Assembly: GCA_038373865.1 (NCBI GenBank)
Contig: JAXGGA010004422.1
Location: 1-64,000 of the forward strand
Direction: 5' to 3'
From: Uloborus plumipes
Taxonomy: Eukaryota > Arthropoda > Arachnida > Araneae > Uloboridae
Length of the DNA stretch: 64,000 bases
Shown: one piece after another, positions 1 to 12,416 of the stretch
Position numbering within the stretch: the first letter of the stretch is position 1
Layout of the letters: each line of letters starts with the position of its first letter
Program-made: the position numbers and the translations under genes
The notes under the pieces: model-generated
Told to the model about the DNA's origin: nothing
Databases searched by the model: none
Seen by the model: only the letters and a program-made list of their open reading frames with translations

Positions 1-365
1 GAATTTCAATTAATAGTGCATTTGTGTTCATTAAATGTCTTTTAGTTTTCCTGAATAATTCATTTATTTCAAAAATGTTTGCGAATTTAGAAAGAAAAAT
101 AATGAAACTCTCGTTTTTTTTTTAATTAGGGTGTTCACCTACCTTAAAAAACGTAGTCTGCAAATTAAACCAGCATTACATTAATCATGTTGCTTATTAT
201 AAAAAATCACCAAAGAATGCACGAAAATATAACACTAAATTCAAAGTTACGACACAAACGTAGGCTAAAAAAATTCAAAATAAAATAGAAACTTAGGTCT
301 AGGTAAATGACGGATCAAGTGCTGTTGACATCTTAGTTATTGAGGACTCCTACTTAGATTTGGGC

Positions 366-418
<53 letters not shown>

Positions 419-792
419 CCATTTTGTTCTTAACTCGATTTTTTTTTTTGTATTAATTTCAACAGATTCCAGCACATAATTTTAAAAAGTCCACTTTGGA
501 ATCGTGTGCACACTACCTCAAGAGTGTGCTACGGGCATCGGCAACACTACTGTATTTGGGCAACCGGAATAAGTACTATGTCAGCCTGATAACTAAGAAC
601 AAAATTGGTTTTTAAAAATAGAATTGAAGAAAAATGTAATAGAATCGAAGGAAATCTGAGTGGCACGCAAGAGCACTTTTACTATTGCCGTAAGTTACGC
701 TTAGTCGACAGCCGTTGAATTTCGTAGTACAAAACTTATTAATCTGCATTAATTCCATAATTTTTAATTCCCTTCCAGATAGATAAAAACCA
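1..792. other. AT-rich stretch without a gene
   Basis: I see no coding region. The stretch holds an unbroken run of about 49 T at 367-415 and shorter T runs. The run could be an old poly-A tail on the minus strand, but I recognise no retroelement body beside it. Confidence 0.6.
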
Positions 793-794
793 TA

Positions 795-2320
795 CACTGC
801 GATGCAAAAGTTTAGACAATTGGCAAATATGTGAATAAAAAGAAAACTACTCAACGAAATGCTTTCAAATTTCTTATGCAGGTACACAATATGGTCCCAA
901 ATATGTGTCTGGAGTTCTTAAAACTATAACTGGAATCAAATTTTGGATATTACAAAAGACATTTTTTTACATTGTTGCAAAAGTTTAGACAATAGTCAGA
1001 TTTTATGCAAATATCCCTTGAAATGTGATTGGTGGAGGAAATGCGGGACTTTATTATTCAATTATAAAGTGCAGAGATTGCTGAATAAATAATCAAAATC
1101 TCAAAAGCTCTGTAGTTCTCGTGTAAAGAAGATGAGAAAGTTTGGAAGCCGAAATTTGAAAATGAACCTACTTTATTAATTTTTTGTCTTTTAAATCGGC
1201 TCTAGTATGGTAGTACATTGTTTTTTACTTTGTGGAGAGCAAATTCAGACATGCGTATCGATCAAAAAGTCCAAGAAAAATTATATTTCTTAAGGATGAA
1301 GGAATTGAAAAAACGGCTCAGACTGACGATTCGCCCCTTAATCCTACAAAACTTCAACTTGGGTCAAAAACAGCACGTGACAGCATAAGTAGATGAACAA
1401 CTGAATCGGAATGCATAAAAAAAACAAAGAATTGTGCCTGAGCCTTTTCGGACAGAGTGTCCCAAATAAGCCAGATTTTAATGTGAAAAGCAGCATATGT
1501 ATAATCGTTACTAAACAATGAATGGTACTTTCTTTGATAAAAATTATTAAAATTGGGATGACCTAGATGGATTATAATTATTTTCGCGGGACTTGAGAAA
1601 TATCCAATGATTATATGCTGTGCTGCTTTTACCATTAAAATCTGGCTTATTTGGGACACTCTGTCTGAAAAGGCTCAAGCACAATTCTTTGTTTTTTTTA
1701 TGCATTCCGATTCAGTTGTTCATCTACTTATGCTGTCACGCACTGTTTTTGACCCAAGTTGAAGTTTTGTAGGATTAAGGGGCGAATCGTCAGTCTGAGC
1801 CGTTTTTTCAATTCTTCATCCTTAAGAAATATAATTTTTCTTGGACTTTTTGATCGATACGCATGTATGAATTTGCTCTCCACAAAGTAAAAAACAATGT
1901 ACTACCATACTAGAGCCAATTTAAAAGACAAAAAATTAATAAAGTAGGTTCATTTTTAAATGTCGGCTTCCAAACTTTCTCATCTTCTTTACACGAGAAC
2001 TACGGAGCTTTTGAGATTTTGATTATTGATTCAGCAATCTCTGCACTTTATAATTGAATAATAAAATCCCTCCTTTCCTCCACCAATCACATTTCAAGGG
2101 ATATTTGCATAAAATATGACTATTGTCTAAACTTTTGCAACAATGTTAAAAAATGTCTTCTGTAATATCCAAAATTTGATTCCAGTTAAAATTTTAAGAA
2201 CACCATACACGTATTTGGGACCATATTGTGTCCCTGCATTAGAAATTTGAAAGCATTTCGTTGAGTAGTTTTCTTTTTATTCATATATTTGCCAATTGTC
2301 TAAACTTTTGCATCGCAGTG
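795..2320. mobile_element. TA-flanked foldback element, 1.5 kb (Tc1/mariner-like ends)
   Basis: The outer ends are exact inverted repeats: CACTGCGATGCAAAAGTTTA on the left and its complement on the right, with TA on both sides (793-794 and 2321-2322). The inverted repeat continues inward almost without break, giving arms of roughly 795-1505 and 1610-2320 around a spacer of about 105 bp. The phrase GCAAAAGTTTAGACAAT occurs twice per arm, at the tip and about 180 bp inside. I see no open transposase. The TA duplication and the end style point to the Tc1/mariner superfamily (family knowledge). It probably moves non-autonomously, and a transcript through it would fold into a hairpin of about 700 bp. 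Confidence 0.85.
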
Positions 2321-2566
2321 TATAAATATAGACTACATTAAAATACATTAATTTAGCTTAAACAACACACCACAAATAAAATGAAATCTATCCAAAACAT
2401 TATTTACGTGATTTGGGGCTGCTAGGAGCCTACTAATGAATTCAAAACAAATTTACAGGTGTATAGGCATCCAACAAAAATGCCTCCAAATCCTTCATTC
2501 CTACATCAATTCCTACTTCAATCCTTCAATCCATCATCCTACATTCATCCTTTGCCAATTGGGACA
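2321..2566. other. short spacer, no gene
   Basis: Low-complexity, AT-rich sequence between the foldback and the Gypsy remnant. It includes a run of TCCT-type words at 2500-2550 that is not clearly coding. Confidence 0.5.
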
Positions 2567-3035
2567 AAGAAACTTTTCTCTGTTTCTGCTGCCCTAACCG
2601 GCAGTGCTGTCCACAGAGACCACCGGATATTCCTCATCACAGATGCTCTTCGGCCGAGAGCTTTGCTACCTTGTGATCTCTGTCTTCCGGTCTCCCTCCA
2701 GATGCGGCTTCATCTCCTGAGGAGTACGTCCAGGATCTCCAAGCCCGGTTGGAAGACGTTCATACACTTCGCACGGGAGCGATCAACATCGCGACGGAGA
2801 AAATGAAAGACCCGGATACGACACACGGTCCACTGGCCATGACTTTCAAGAAGGCGACAAGGTATTGGCTATGGAATCCCCATCCGACGTAAAAGGTCTA
2901 TCATCCAAATTGCAGTCGCATTGGGACGGACCCTACACAGTCCTCTACCGGCTGAACGACGTCGTAGTTAGGATCCAGAAGTCATCACATTCAAAACCTA
3001 GAGTTGTAGCTAAAGTTGTCAAAGTCAAAGTATAA
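2567..3035 (+). pseudogene. Gypsy/Ty3-type retrotransposon pol remnant (integrase C-terminal end)
   Basis: The three plus frames, read piecewise, give the tail of a Ty3/Gypsy integrase. First comes a stretch resembling FLLPYRSAVHETTGY..., then LFGREL, then SPEEYVQDLQARLEDVHTLR, then FQEGDKVLAMES, and finally KLQSHWDGPYTVLYRLNDVV followed by RIQKSSHSKPRVV. This is the usual order at the end of the integrase core and the C-terminal GPY/F-like region. At least two or three frame changes and internal stops break it, so it is a dead fragment. Its GC content is well above that of the surroundings, which suits a recently inserted but decayed coding element. I find no matching LTR nearby, nor the upstream reverse transcriptase, RNase H or integrase zinc-finger parts. 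An open frame at 2459-2806 overlaps it out of frame and is not the real product. Confidence 0.85.
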
Positions 3036-3221
3036 CGTGTTAGCATACTTATAGGTCCCGACAAGCAGATTGTTAAAGTTCAAGGAACATTGATGTTAAG
3101 CCATATTGCCGAACCTATTATGTAAATAAATCTTCATATAATGACATTTATGAGTAAAACACACCCACGAAAAAACTCTTGGTTGTTATAATTACCCAAG
3201 CTCCCGAAGTAAATTCTTATA

Positions 3222-3474
3222 ACTGAAGGGGCAAGTGGATAAAGGTGATATGTGACAATTTTTAAAACTTACTTTTTACTATAAATGAAGGTGATAAGTC
3301 CATCAGTATCATGTCCCCTTCGTCACAGAAATTGTTGCTTACTAGGAATGTGATCCCGTTTTACTCGTTGAGAAAAATCCCCTAAAAAAAATAACACGAC
3401 ATTTTTTTAAAGCTTTTTCTAGGAATTTAAAAAAAAATGTCCCATATCAACTTTATCCACTTGCCTCTTCAATT
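3222..3474. mobile_element. short inverted-repeat element (MITE), ends GAAGGGGCAAGTGGATAAAG
   Basis: The left end reads GAAGGGGCAAGTGGATAAAG and the right end is its complement with one change (CTTTATCCACTTGCCTCTTC), about 250 bp apart. The outermost bases also pair loosely (TTATAACT against its partner), so the exact border is uncertain. There is no coding capacity. A single end of the same family recurs at 24622-24650. Confidence 0.7.
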
Positions 3475-3478
3475 CTTA

Positions 3479-5861
3479 AAGCGTACTGCATCAAAATCAT
3501 TCTAAGAATTAATGTTACTTCTATGCAGTAAATTTTGCACTTTTATTAAAAAAAAATAAAAATAAAAAAACTGTGTGGATGAAAGTGTATTCGCAATCGT
3601 TTACCCTCTTATTTCTTTATTTATAAACTTTGTTTTTGTTTTATTTTATTTTTTGAATTATGTATTTCGAAATTATTAAGTGTTATAAAACTATAAGATT
3701 TCTCAATAAAGTTCATATTAAAAGTTTTCTGTATCCAAAAAGAAAGAAAAGAAAATCAATCTATTTTCCCAAAACCTCTAGAGGTTTCTTACACAGCTCT
3801 TCATTACCTATCACTTAAATGAAACACACACAACACCTTCATAAATTTTATTTGATTCCTTAATGGGTGTAAGCTTAGGTTAAGAAGTAAGTCTTTCACC
3901 TGTTCCATTGGGTGAATTTAATGCCATCATAAAAATTTCGCCCTAAAACAAGCAAGATAATTTTAAGACACAAGAGATAGATAACAAGGGGTCGATTAAT
4001 GGTGATAGAAAATGTTTCTTACTAGTTGTTTTATTTCCAGAACAAGACTGTTGCTCAACTTATAAAGATAGAGAAGAAGAATTTCAAATTGGAAACATTA
4101 ATGAATTCAGCGAAAAAAAATTAATTACGCAAGTAATTATTTCTGGATTAGTTGCGTTCAGAAAAGTAGTTGCATTGGAATCAATTCAACCTGATCTGGT
4201 TGAATTGATTCCATTTTTAATTTTTTAAGCTCAATGTTTCAAAAAAGAACTTAAATTATTTATTTTCAATGTGCATCAAATGCCTAAGTTTCAACTTGAC
4301 AACTAAACAGATACATAACATCTAGCTATTTTCTAATGATTTAGAAGCACAGATAAAATATTGATACAATTATTTATAAAAGTATTTTTATTTCTTATAC
4401 TCTACTTCATTTATTTATTCATATATATTTTTAACAAGAAATTCAGTTGTAAGTGAATCTGCAGATAACTTAAAAGTTATACACTAGAGAAAGCTACACA
4501 CTAAACATAGGCATAAGAGGGGGGGGTAAGAAAGTAAGGTCTCAAGCTCATACAGCGCTTCAAGTCTTAGGTGGATTTAATGATGTTACATTCTACGTGA
4601 TCGCAAAGCGTTTTCTGCCTTTGTGTTTAACTGCTTATATCGATAATTAATTGTACGTTTGAAGATCCAACACATTCTCATAAGGTGATTGCTGTAATTA
4701 TCTTCAGCAACTGGTATGTTTAGACTTTTTTTTCACAGTTAGGGTAATTACCTCTAGTAGTACCTCCTTGTATATCATTTCTTTTCAAACCCATTGTGAG
4801 TTTCTACGGAGTTTATTAATCAACTAAAGCATTATGAAGAAGAAGAGTGTTACTCAAAAGAGACATTACAATTTTGTTATTTCCAATATTTGAATTTTTT
4901 ACGCAAGTTTATAAGCTTACGCATTTTTTCAATAAAAATGTTTTAACTAGTTTTATTTTTCTCCTTCAAATACTTCATTTTTAGGCTAATGTCTAGGAAA
5001 AGCTGAAGTAAGTGTAGAACCTTTTTTAATAACTTTAGTAAGGACTACATGATTTACAAGAAAATGCACATTTAATTTTGCTAAAAGCTTTCATGCAATA
5101 TAAGCAACCGTAATTTTACACGAATTTCGTTGTTTGTTTATCAGATATTCTTTTGTGTATATGAATTAAACAAAGTTTGGTACTCGGAAAAATTTTAATC
5201 CTAAATTTTTCATCTTAAATATATTTTCGCTTGAGTCTATATTTCTAACTAAACAAAATGCTTAATTTTGTAATTAAAATATAGCCAGTCGTAAATTTCC
5301 TCATCAAGCTAATACTGCTTTCTGATAAACAAAAGTTCTCATTTTTTTTCTCCTCCAATTTATTATGAATCTAAACGCTTGTATGTTTAAGTGATCAAGC
5401 ATCTTTGTCATTAATATCTTTCTTGAGCCCTATTGTTTCATCTCTTGAGAATATCAGTGTTCTTTTGTGTCTGGAAATAAAAGGAATAATTTTCTGTGGT
5501 GAGTAGTTTTCTCTTTTCAATTATCCATCCGAACACTGAATCCTAGCGCTTGACATTTAATTTCATGCTTCAGTTGGCCGTCAAATCCATCGGACAAGTC
5601 TCTTATATCTTTATGGATCTGATTGAAGGCAGAAAAAGATAAATCATTATATCGAGGTACCGTACGCTTATAAGGTAGTTTTAGAGAAGTTTAAAAATTG
5701 TAGTTTATAAAATTACGTTCGCAGATTTTGCTTATATATCTGGAAATACTATGAACTAATTGAAATGTAAGCTGAAGCTTGAAACAAATCATCTATTTAA
5801 GAATATTACAGTTAACTCCCAATTATTTGCGATCGGATTATATACAGTTCGGTCTACCGCG
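3479..5861. other. AT-rich stretch without a gene
   Basis: I find no coding region or known repeat here except the perfect hairpin at 4176-4213, listed separately. A G run lies near 4520. Confidence 0.5.
4176..4213. repeat. perfect 16-bp palindrome with 6-nt loop
   Basis: TGGAATCAATTCAACC is followed by the loop TGATCT and then the exact complement. The stem has no mismatch. It has neither the length nor the arm structure of a microRNA precursor, and no terminator context is evident. It may be the fused ends of a deleted inverted-repeat element. Confidence 0.7.
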
Positions 5862-6301
5862 CACTTTAAAAAAATGAATGCTGTTTTTACAGTATAATAC
5901 AGCTAAATTTATAGTAATAAACTGTAAAAATTACTTATTTTATGTGATAAATAGTAAAATTGCTAATTGTACAGAACTAAACTGTAAAATTGTTAATTGT
6001 ACAGTACTAAACTGTAAAATTGCTAATTTTACAGTAATAAACTGCAACATTGCTAATTTGACAATGAATTACCTTGCATTTTACAGTTTTAATGTGAAAC
6101 CCCTGCTGCCAGTATTATACTGCTGTTTTTACAATATAATACAGCTAAATTTTACGACAATCAACTAAAATTTCTAATTTTGGAGTAAGAAACTGTAAAA
6201 TTGCTAGTTTTACTGTTTATTACTGTTCATTTTACAGTTTAAAACTGGAACCTCGGCTACCAGTATTATACTGTAAAAACAACAGTTCATTTTTTGCAGT
6301 G
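5862..6301. mobile_element. ACTGTAAAA-rich MITE, copy 1
   Basis: This is one of four related copies (also at 40848, 45660 and 52603). The ends are inverted versions of CACTGYAAAAAATGAA, followed by a TGTTTTTACAGTATAATA block. The inside is built of a 30-35 bp phrase, AACTGTAAAATTGCTAATTT plus its complement, repeated several times in both orientations. There is no coding capacity. I could not settle a target duplication for this copy. The CACTG ends would suit a CACTA-type or similar cut-and-paste family, but that is a guess. Confidence 0.75.
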
Positions 6302-9300
6302 GATCTTTTACATTGTTTTTACTGTAATGTTTTACTGAGAGAATACTAATTTTCCCAAGAATAATTGTTATTCTCGTTTTCAGCTTTACCAGATTTTTTT
6401 TTACATTCAATGTTATCTCTTTTAGCTATACTTTACATGTATGTGTTAGTTATTGTTTTTTTTAAACTCATACGCTAGAATTATTTTTACCTGTTTTCAA
6501 ATCATTCGCGGTATTCGCTTATCCGCAATTACCGTGCCACTACATTCCGCCGATAATCGGGAGTCTACGGTTTTTCTCTTTTAAAAAATAAAAATTATTC
6601 TAAAGTCATAGCCAAAAAAAATATAAGTATTTGAATCTCTTAGACATTAAATCAGACACAGCCGCATTCATTCCTGAAACCGAAAAAACACTCAGAAACC
6701 TTTGAGAAAAATAAATATTCCTCTTTATATACTTTTAATTACGGAGTTAGTTTAATAGCTCATTAACAATATTTCACTCGCGACATTAATACATTCTGAG
6801 TAATTATTAATGAAGTCACTGGTAGCGTAATTTTCTGTTAGATATTTTTAATCAATAATTCTTTTGACATCGATTATCACTTAACTTTTTCTCGTGAACG
6901 TAGAAAAGTACCGGCAGATTCAGTAAACTGGAACTTAATCCTCCAATTTCCTTCTCTTTGCTGAGTTTAAAGATAATTTATGCTGAATTATAATAAATTT
7001 TCTTTTTTTCCCTCGATTTATATTTTTCATTAATGTGAATCCTTAGGGAATGCTTACTTTTTGTTATATTTTACTATAGTTTACTGCACTGGTTTCCAAA
7101 ACTTTTTATGCTCTCTTGCACATACTTTCATAAAGCAATTGTTAAGACCCCTCCCCCACCAATTCAATTTTGATTATAAATCAAATTCATTATTTTATCT
7201 TAAAGTTACAAATTATTTGATGGATTAGAAAAAAACACATCATATTTAATGCAAGTTAGCTTTTATGCGCCAAAAAACTTTAATGTCCCATTTTTAATGA
7301 ATATTAGTAATTTAAAATTATATTTGTTACTATGAAGAAAAAAAGAAATGAGTGAAAATTCAACAAAGTAATACCATTTATATTCAATGAAAGAAAACAT
7401 TAATATCAAATGAAGCATTACCTACATTGTGCTACATGTGATGTGTATATATAGCTTGCATCACCGCTATGCTGCGCCTACCATTTTATTTTTATTACAA
7501 AATTCGCCTCTACTGCAAACATTTTCTTCATCTTGGTTTGAACGTATCCTTTCTTGTTTTCATTTTGCTTTTTATCACATTTACCATTCTTTTATGCTTC
7601 CAATTCTACGTTCTATTTTTTTTTTTTTTTTTTTCAAATTTCTGAAGAGAAACAATATTTAACAAATCATTTTGTGGTTTATCTTTTGGAGAACCAAATA
7701 TATTTAGAAGCAAAATTTACAGAGTACATAAAGTAAATATAAGAAATGACCAACATATTGTATTTCCTTTAAATTCCAGTTTCTGGTAAGTTAATATTAA
7801 AGGATACAATAAAGTGTTATTAAGAGCTTTTAAATGTTTATTTCATTTTACATTTACTAAAAAATACACGAATAAAATGCTCATCTTTCAAATGTTAGTT
7901 TAAGATTCATAAGAAGTAAAACCACCCTCTCAGGAAAAAAGGAGAAGTGTAAGGTAAGAAAGTCATATCAATTTTTAAAATATATCTGCAATTTATACCA
8001 TTTACGAGAGTAGCTTAAGAAATACGATGTTAAAATTTTTATCGTGACCAAATATCCCTCTCCCCCTCGTAGCGTTTTCCATTTTAATTTCATCGTATGT
8101 TTCTTCCTATGGTGCAATACATGATATAAAAATATATAAACAATTTATTGGACACTATTTTTTTTTAAGAAAAGCCCCTAAATGCACAACATTTTTTGCC
8201 GATTGTTACGTATACGCCATTATGTAACTTTAAAATTAATGAATTAATTAAACCTTAATACAACTATAGTCGTTTAAGTATGGCAATATCTCATGATAAC
8301 AGTTTTACTAATTCAAATTGCAAGTATTTCCTTTCCATGCTAATAGCTTTGTTTCGTAATCTAATTCGTAATTTTAGGTATTGGCCAATCATAGTGTAAA
8401 TATACTTTTAGTACACTATGCATGGGATTTCATAGCCTTGACACAGCTGTAATTTATTTTTCCTTCAGCAATGCTCCTTTCGAAATAGTTTTCTATGCTT
8501 TACTCTGTGCGAGAGATTATTTCTAGGTACTTTCTTTTAGTGTTATATTGCTATTTTTACGGTTTTCTTCTTCTTGCAGTGCAAGAATTCGCCATTCCCG
8601 CTTTGATCTGAAATCTTTCTTGGCCATTTCTTTCCACATTTCTGTCTTATCACCACATAAAACGCGTATCTGAGAGTACAGAAAAATGTTTCCTCAGTAG
8701 TTGCACATTTAGCTTTGTTCACGACGTTTCGCCACATGAGCGCATGTACCTGCATATACGCATGCATCAGAAAATTGAATGTACTTAAATAACGAAAGAA
8801 AAAAAAAGAATTTATTTGTTTGATATATTCAATAATATGGAAAAATTGTTTTGTGAACATATAAAAAGAGAATAAGTAAAAGAAAATTGTGAATTTAAAA
8901 AAGAAAAAAAGCCAGCAATAACTGCATAGGCAACGCATATATTTGTAAATAACCATAAAGCGCAAATAGCATTACAAATCCTAAAACTTGTAACAATATT
9001 TCTTAACTACTTAGCATTACTTACCGCTACGTTTTTTTCTTAGGTATTATTCCATCATTGCAATTATACATGGTAAAAGCTCCATCATTACAAATGTATT
9101 TGTTTCATATTATCTAAGGCAAAATCTTCTTACCACGTATAAGGTGAAAGATGACGAACAATTTTATTTTACAATAGTGATTCAATATGTCATGACATTT
9201 TAAAATATTTTTTATATTAATCATGCCTAAACAAACTACCACCTGATGAATATCAGATTAAAAAGTATCACTTGGTATTTTTCACGCTTGTGAAAAACTA

Positions 9301-12300
9301 AAAAAAAGGTCCTTATCGTGCCCTCTAACTGATGTTAGCAAGAAGAAAAAATCAATATGGGAAGAGAAGATTTGCAGTGTGCAACACAGCAATACGTTTT
9401 TGCCTCACTGAAGCTGCACTCCCTACACAATGCAATCGACAGCGTTACAATATGAACTCAAACTTGAGTGTTTTGACGCGTACAAACATACAATTTAGTA
9501 GAGACTACGTAGATAAAAATAAATTATATTATATTTTTTAAGGGAAAAAAAGAAATAATAATACAACAAGCGATTAAACTAGTTTCTAGAAAGCTAAATT
9601 AACGAAACTAAAAATTCAAAATCATGCTAAATTTTCCGAATGCTCACACAGCTTAAAGAAATGGCCAAACCTTTGCCGAATAGCTATCCGATTATAATTG
9701 GTTAAAATTAAACCAAGGTATATAAAATTAGGTTCATATCAAAGTTTGGAATTGTTTCGCAAAAGGATTTGCTAAAATAAAGACTTTAAAAATATTTTGC
9801 ATTGTTTTTAATTGAAATATATAATTTTTGCATCCAACATTATTAAATCCATAAATGCTCATTACGAAGCTTCCATGAGCTTTAGGGTTTTACTAGACAA
9901 CCTTTTCATTGGAAAAGAAAATAAAGTTGCACAAAATAACCCCTTGACATGCAATGACGTATGTCTCGTCATTCATTTTAATGGGTTACTCTAGAATTTA
10001 GTGAGCCTAATTTTTCAAGCGCTATTATTAGCTAAAAATGTTTTTTACAACACAAAACTGCGAAATAAAAAATAAAATGTGTTCTTTCTCCGCTTTCCAG
10101 ATTTCCCGTAACTGTTCAGTTGACCGAAATTAAATGATATTCTTCACATCAACTTTCATTCAATTTGTATGTGAATAGGTATTAATTATCATTACTAAAA
10201 CGCTTTTACATCACTATAAAAGGAAATTAAGGCATTGGAATTACTTTAGGCGTTGAATGCATTGTGTTACTGAATTAGTACTACTTTTTAAATGAAATCT
10301 TTAATTAAATACATGTGCACAGCAGCTGTGTATTGCGTAAACCGATAAAAAAAATCAACGTGTGAATACAGTTCAACAACACTGGTTTCATTTTGTTTAC
10401 GTACCTGTGACACCCATTTAGCAAGGACTTTCATTTACCAATACAAATGCGTGCAACAAAGCGCCCCATTAGAAACATCAAGAAAGTAATGAGATCATTT
10501 TTCTCTATTTGCAGTTGGCTTTAAGTCCAACGAATAGCTTTCCCGCTGGGGATTAATGAGACGTTTGGGGTGAAAGGATCTTTTTCAACGTTGCATCAAT
10601 TTACATCTTCTTTGCATATTGCTGAGTGTGCGTGATTCATATTTAATTGCTCAAAGTTTCTATAGCACTCTTCAAAAAAAAAAAAAGCTTTTTATTTAAC
10701 TTTAAGTAACATTCATTAAAATTGAAAATAGTTTTTCGTACAAAGTTAGTGAACAGCATCATAATGCAATAAATAAAAAAATATCCTATGCTTTATTTAA
10801 AATTATAAATCTGAACGCTATAGCTTAATTTATTAATGCAATATTTAACACAAATAATTAATTGAAAAAAAGCAATTTCTATTTGTATAAATATATATTT
10901 ATATAATACATAAAAATATGTGATTACTGTAATCCATTTTAGGACAAATTTAGAGCAATATTTGCTTTCAATAATCCGTTACGCGTGCTGTTATGTTCAC
11001 TTAGAAACTTCATAATATATAATGGCAAAAACACTAACCCCACAAAAAGTCATTATTTGACTGTAATAAAGCATTGTATACTTTATTTCAAGAAAATAGT
11101 CCCGTTTTGGAATAACAAAATCAATATTTTCTTCGGAAAAATGGCCTGAGATTTAAATGTGTGAGATTCATTTCCACAGTTGCTGTAAGTGTACGTCTAA
11201 TTTCATAATGTTTTAGAGTCATATTTCCCAGTCCTGACTTATAATTTGCTTAAAACTGTGACGAAGTGAATGTTTTCGGCTGCCATATATGAGTAAGAAA
11301 TAGAGCAAAATCTAAGAAATCCCTGTATGTCGCGATCATTTTTTTTTCAGGAAAAGTGGAACAAAGGCGATATAAAAATACTAGAAACAAAATTACGTAA
11401 TCCCTGTTTGTAATTTATGCTGCCATAAACTATTCACATATTATATTATATACAATGATATGCCACAGTATTATCTATTTTCGTAACATTGTCTAAAATC
11501 ATATAGAAAGACTAAATAGAATTCCAAAAATGCAAAATATTGTCAATAAAGTCATAATTCAAACTAAATTCGCCACTAAATAGGAGACAGTTTTGTTTAG
11601 TTGATACACAACCTTCAAATAAAAATGAACACCATCTATGACCTAAACAGTTAATGGCTATCAATAAAAATGATAAGATTAATGTAATTTAAGCAAAAGT
11701 GCAGAATTTTCTAAAGCAAAGATAAATAGGTAAATACAGAAAAAGTTCAAGAGCCTAATGTGACTAAGAGGCTTAAGCGAGATTTTACTCCTTTGCCATT
11801 GCTGGTAAGCAGGTAAGATGTAAAGGCTTAAGTCAAAAAAATGTATACTTAAATGCAATTTTTTGGGCTCGGACAATATTTGTGCTACAAAAAAAATCAA
11901 AATGTGATAAATTTCCCATTTAATAGTTTTCCCCGTTGCTTTACATAATAAAATTTAATTAGTAAAAGATTATTTTTGCTTTCTAAATAATGAAATACTA
12001 CTAAAATTTTAGGAAAAAAATAAACGTTACATTTCGCACTATATGTAGCTATGGCTGTGAAGCCCTGAAGGGTTAGGAACATATAGGAATATTAATAAGT
12101 AAAGCTTTGCATGTCAGATTATAAAAGTTAAAAACCTTACACAACTCATATTTTCGCAAAACTTTTGTGCTTTTCTTTAGTTCTTTTTTTTTATTACCTT
12201 TTTAAATACAATCTTGCTCTCAATACAGGCAACATTTTATCATTCTAGTCACGATTTTCATTATGAATATAAATATGAGATTGCGCATACTATCAGTTAC

Positions 12301-12414
12301 ATGAAAGAGAATATTTCACAGCAAATTTCAAGCCCTGAAAAACCTTAACAAGTTGAAAAATGGGGGGACGCATGCTAACTCTTAGTAACAAATGTGTGAA
12401 AAAAAATTATTCAT
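6302..12414. other. 6 kb AT-rich stretch without recognisable genes
   Basis: The open frames here are short, low in complexity (F/Y/I/K-rich) and match nothing I recognise. The stretch has a T run at about 7617-7634 and a 9-bp stem CATAGTGTA/TACACTATG at 8390-8420. Sequence around 10490-10590 resembles 14725-14825 (see findings). I cannot support any gene here. Confidence 0.5.
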
Positions 12415-12416
12415 TA

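Noticed and set aside
2459..2806. 115-residue plus-strand open frame
   Set aside because: It overlaps the Gypsy integrase remnant in the wrong frame. The recognisable protein similarity is in the other frames.
8543..8965. 140-residue minus-strand open frame rich in F, Y and K
   Set aside because: It has low-complexity composition with no domain, no family resemblance and no splice context I could defend.
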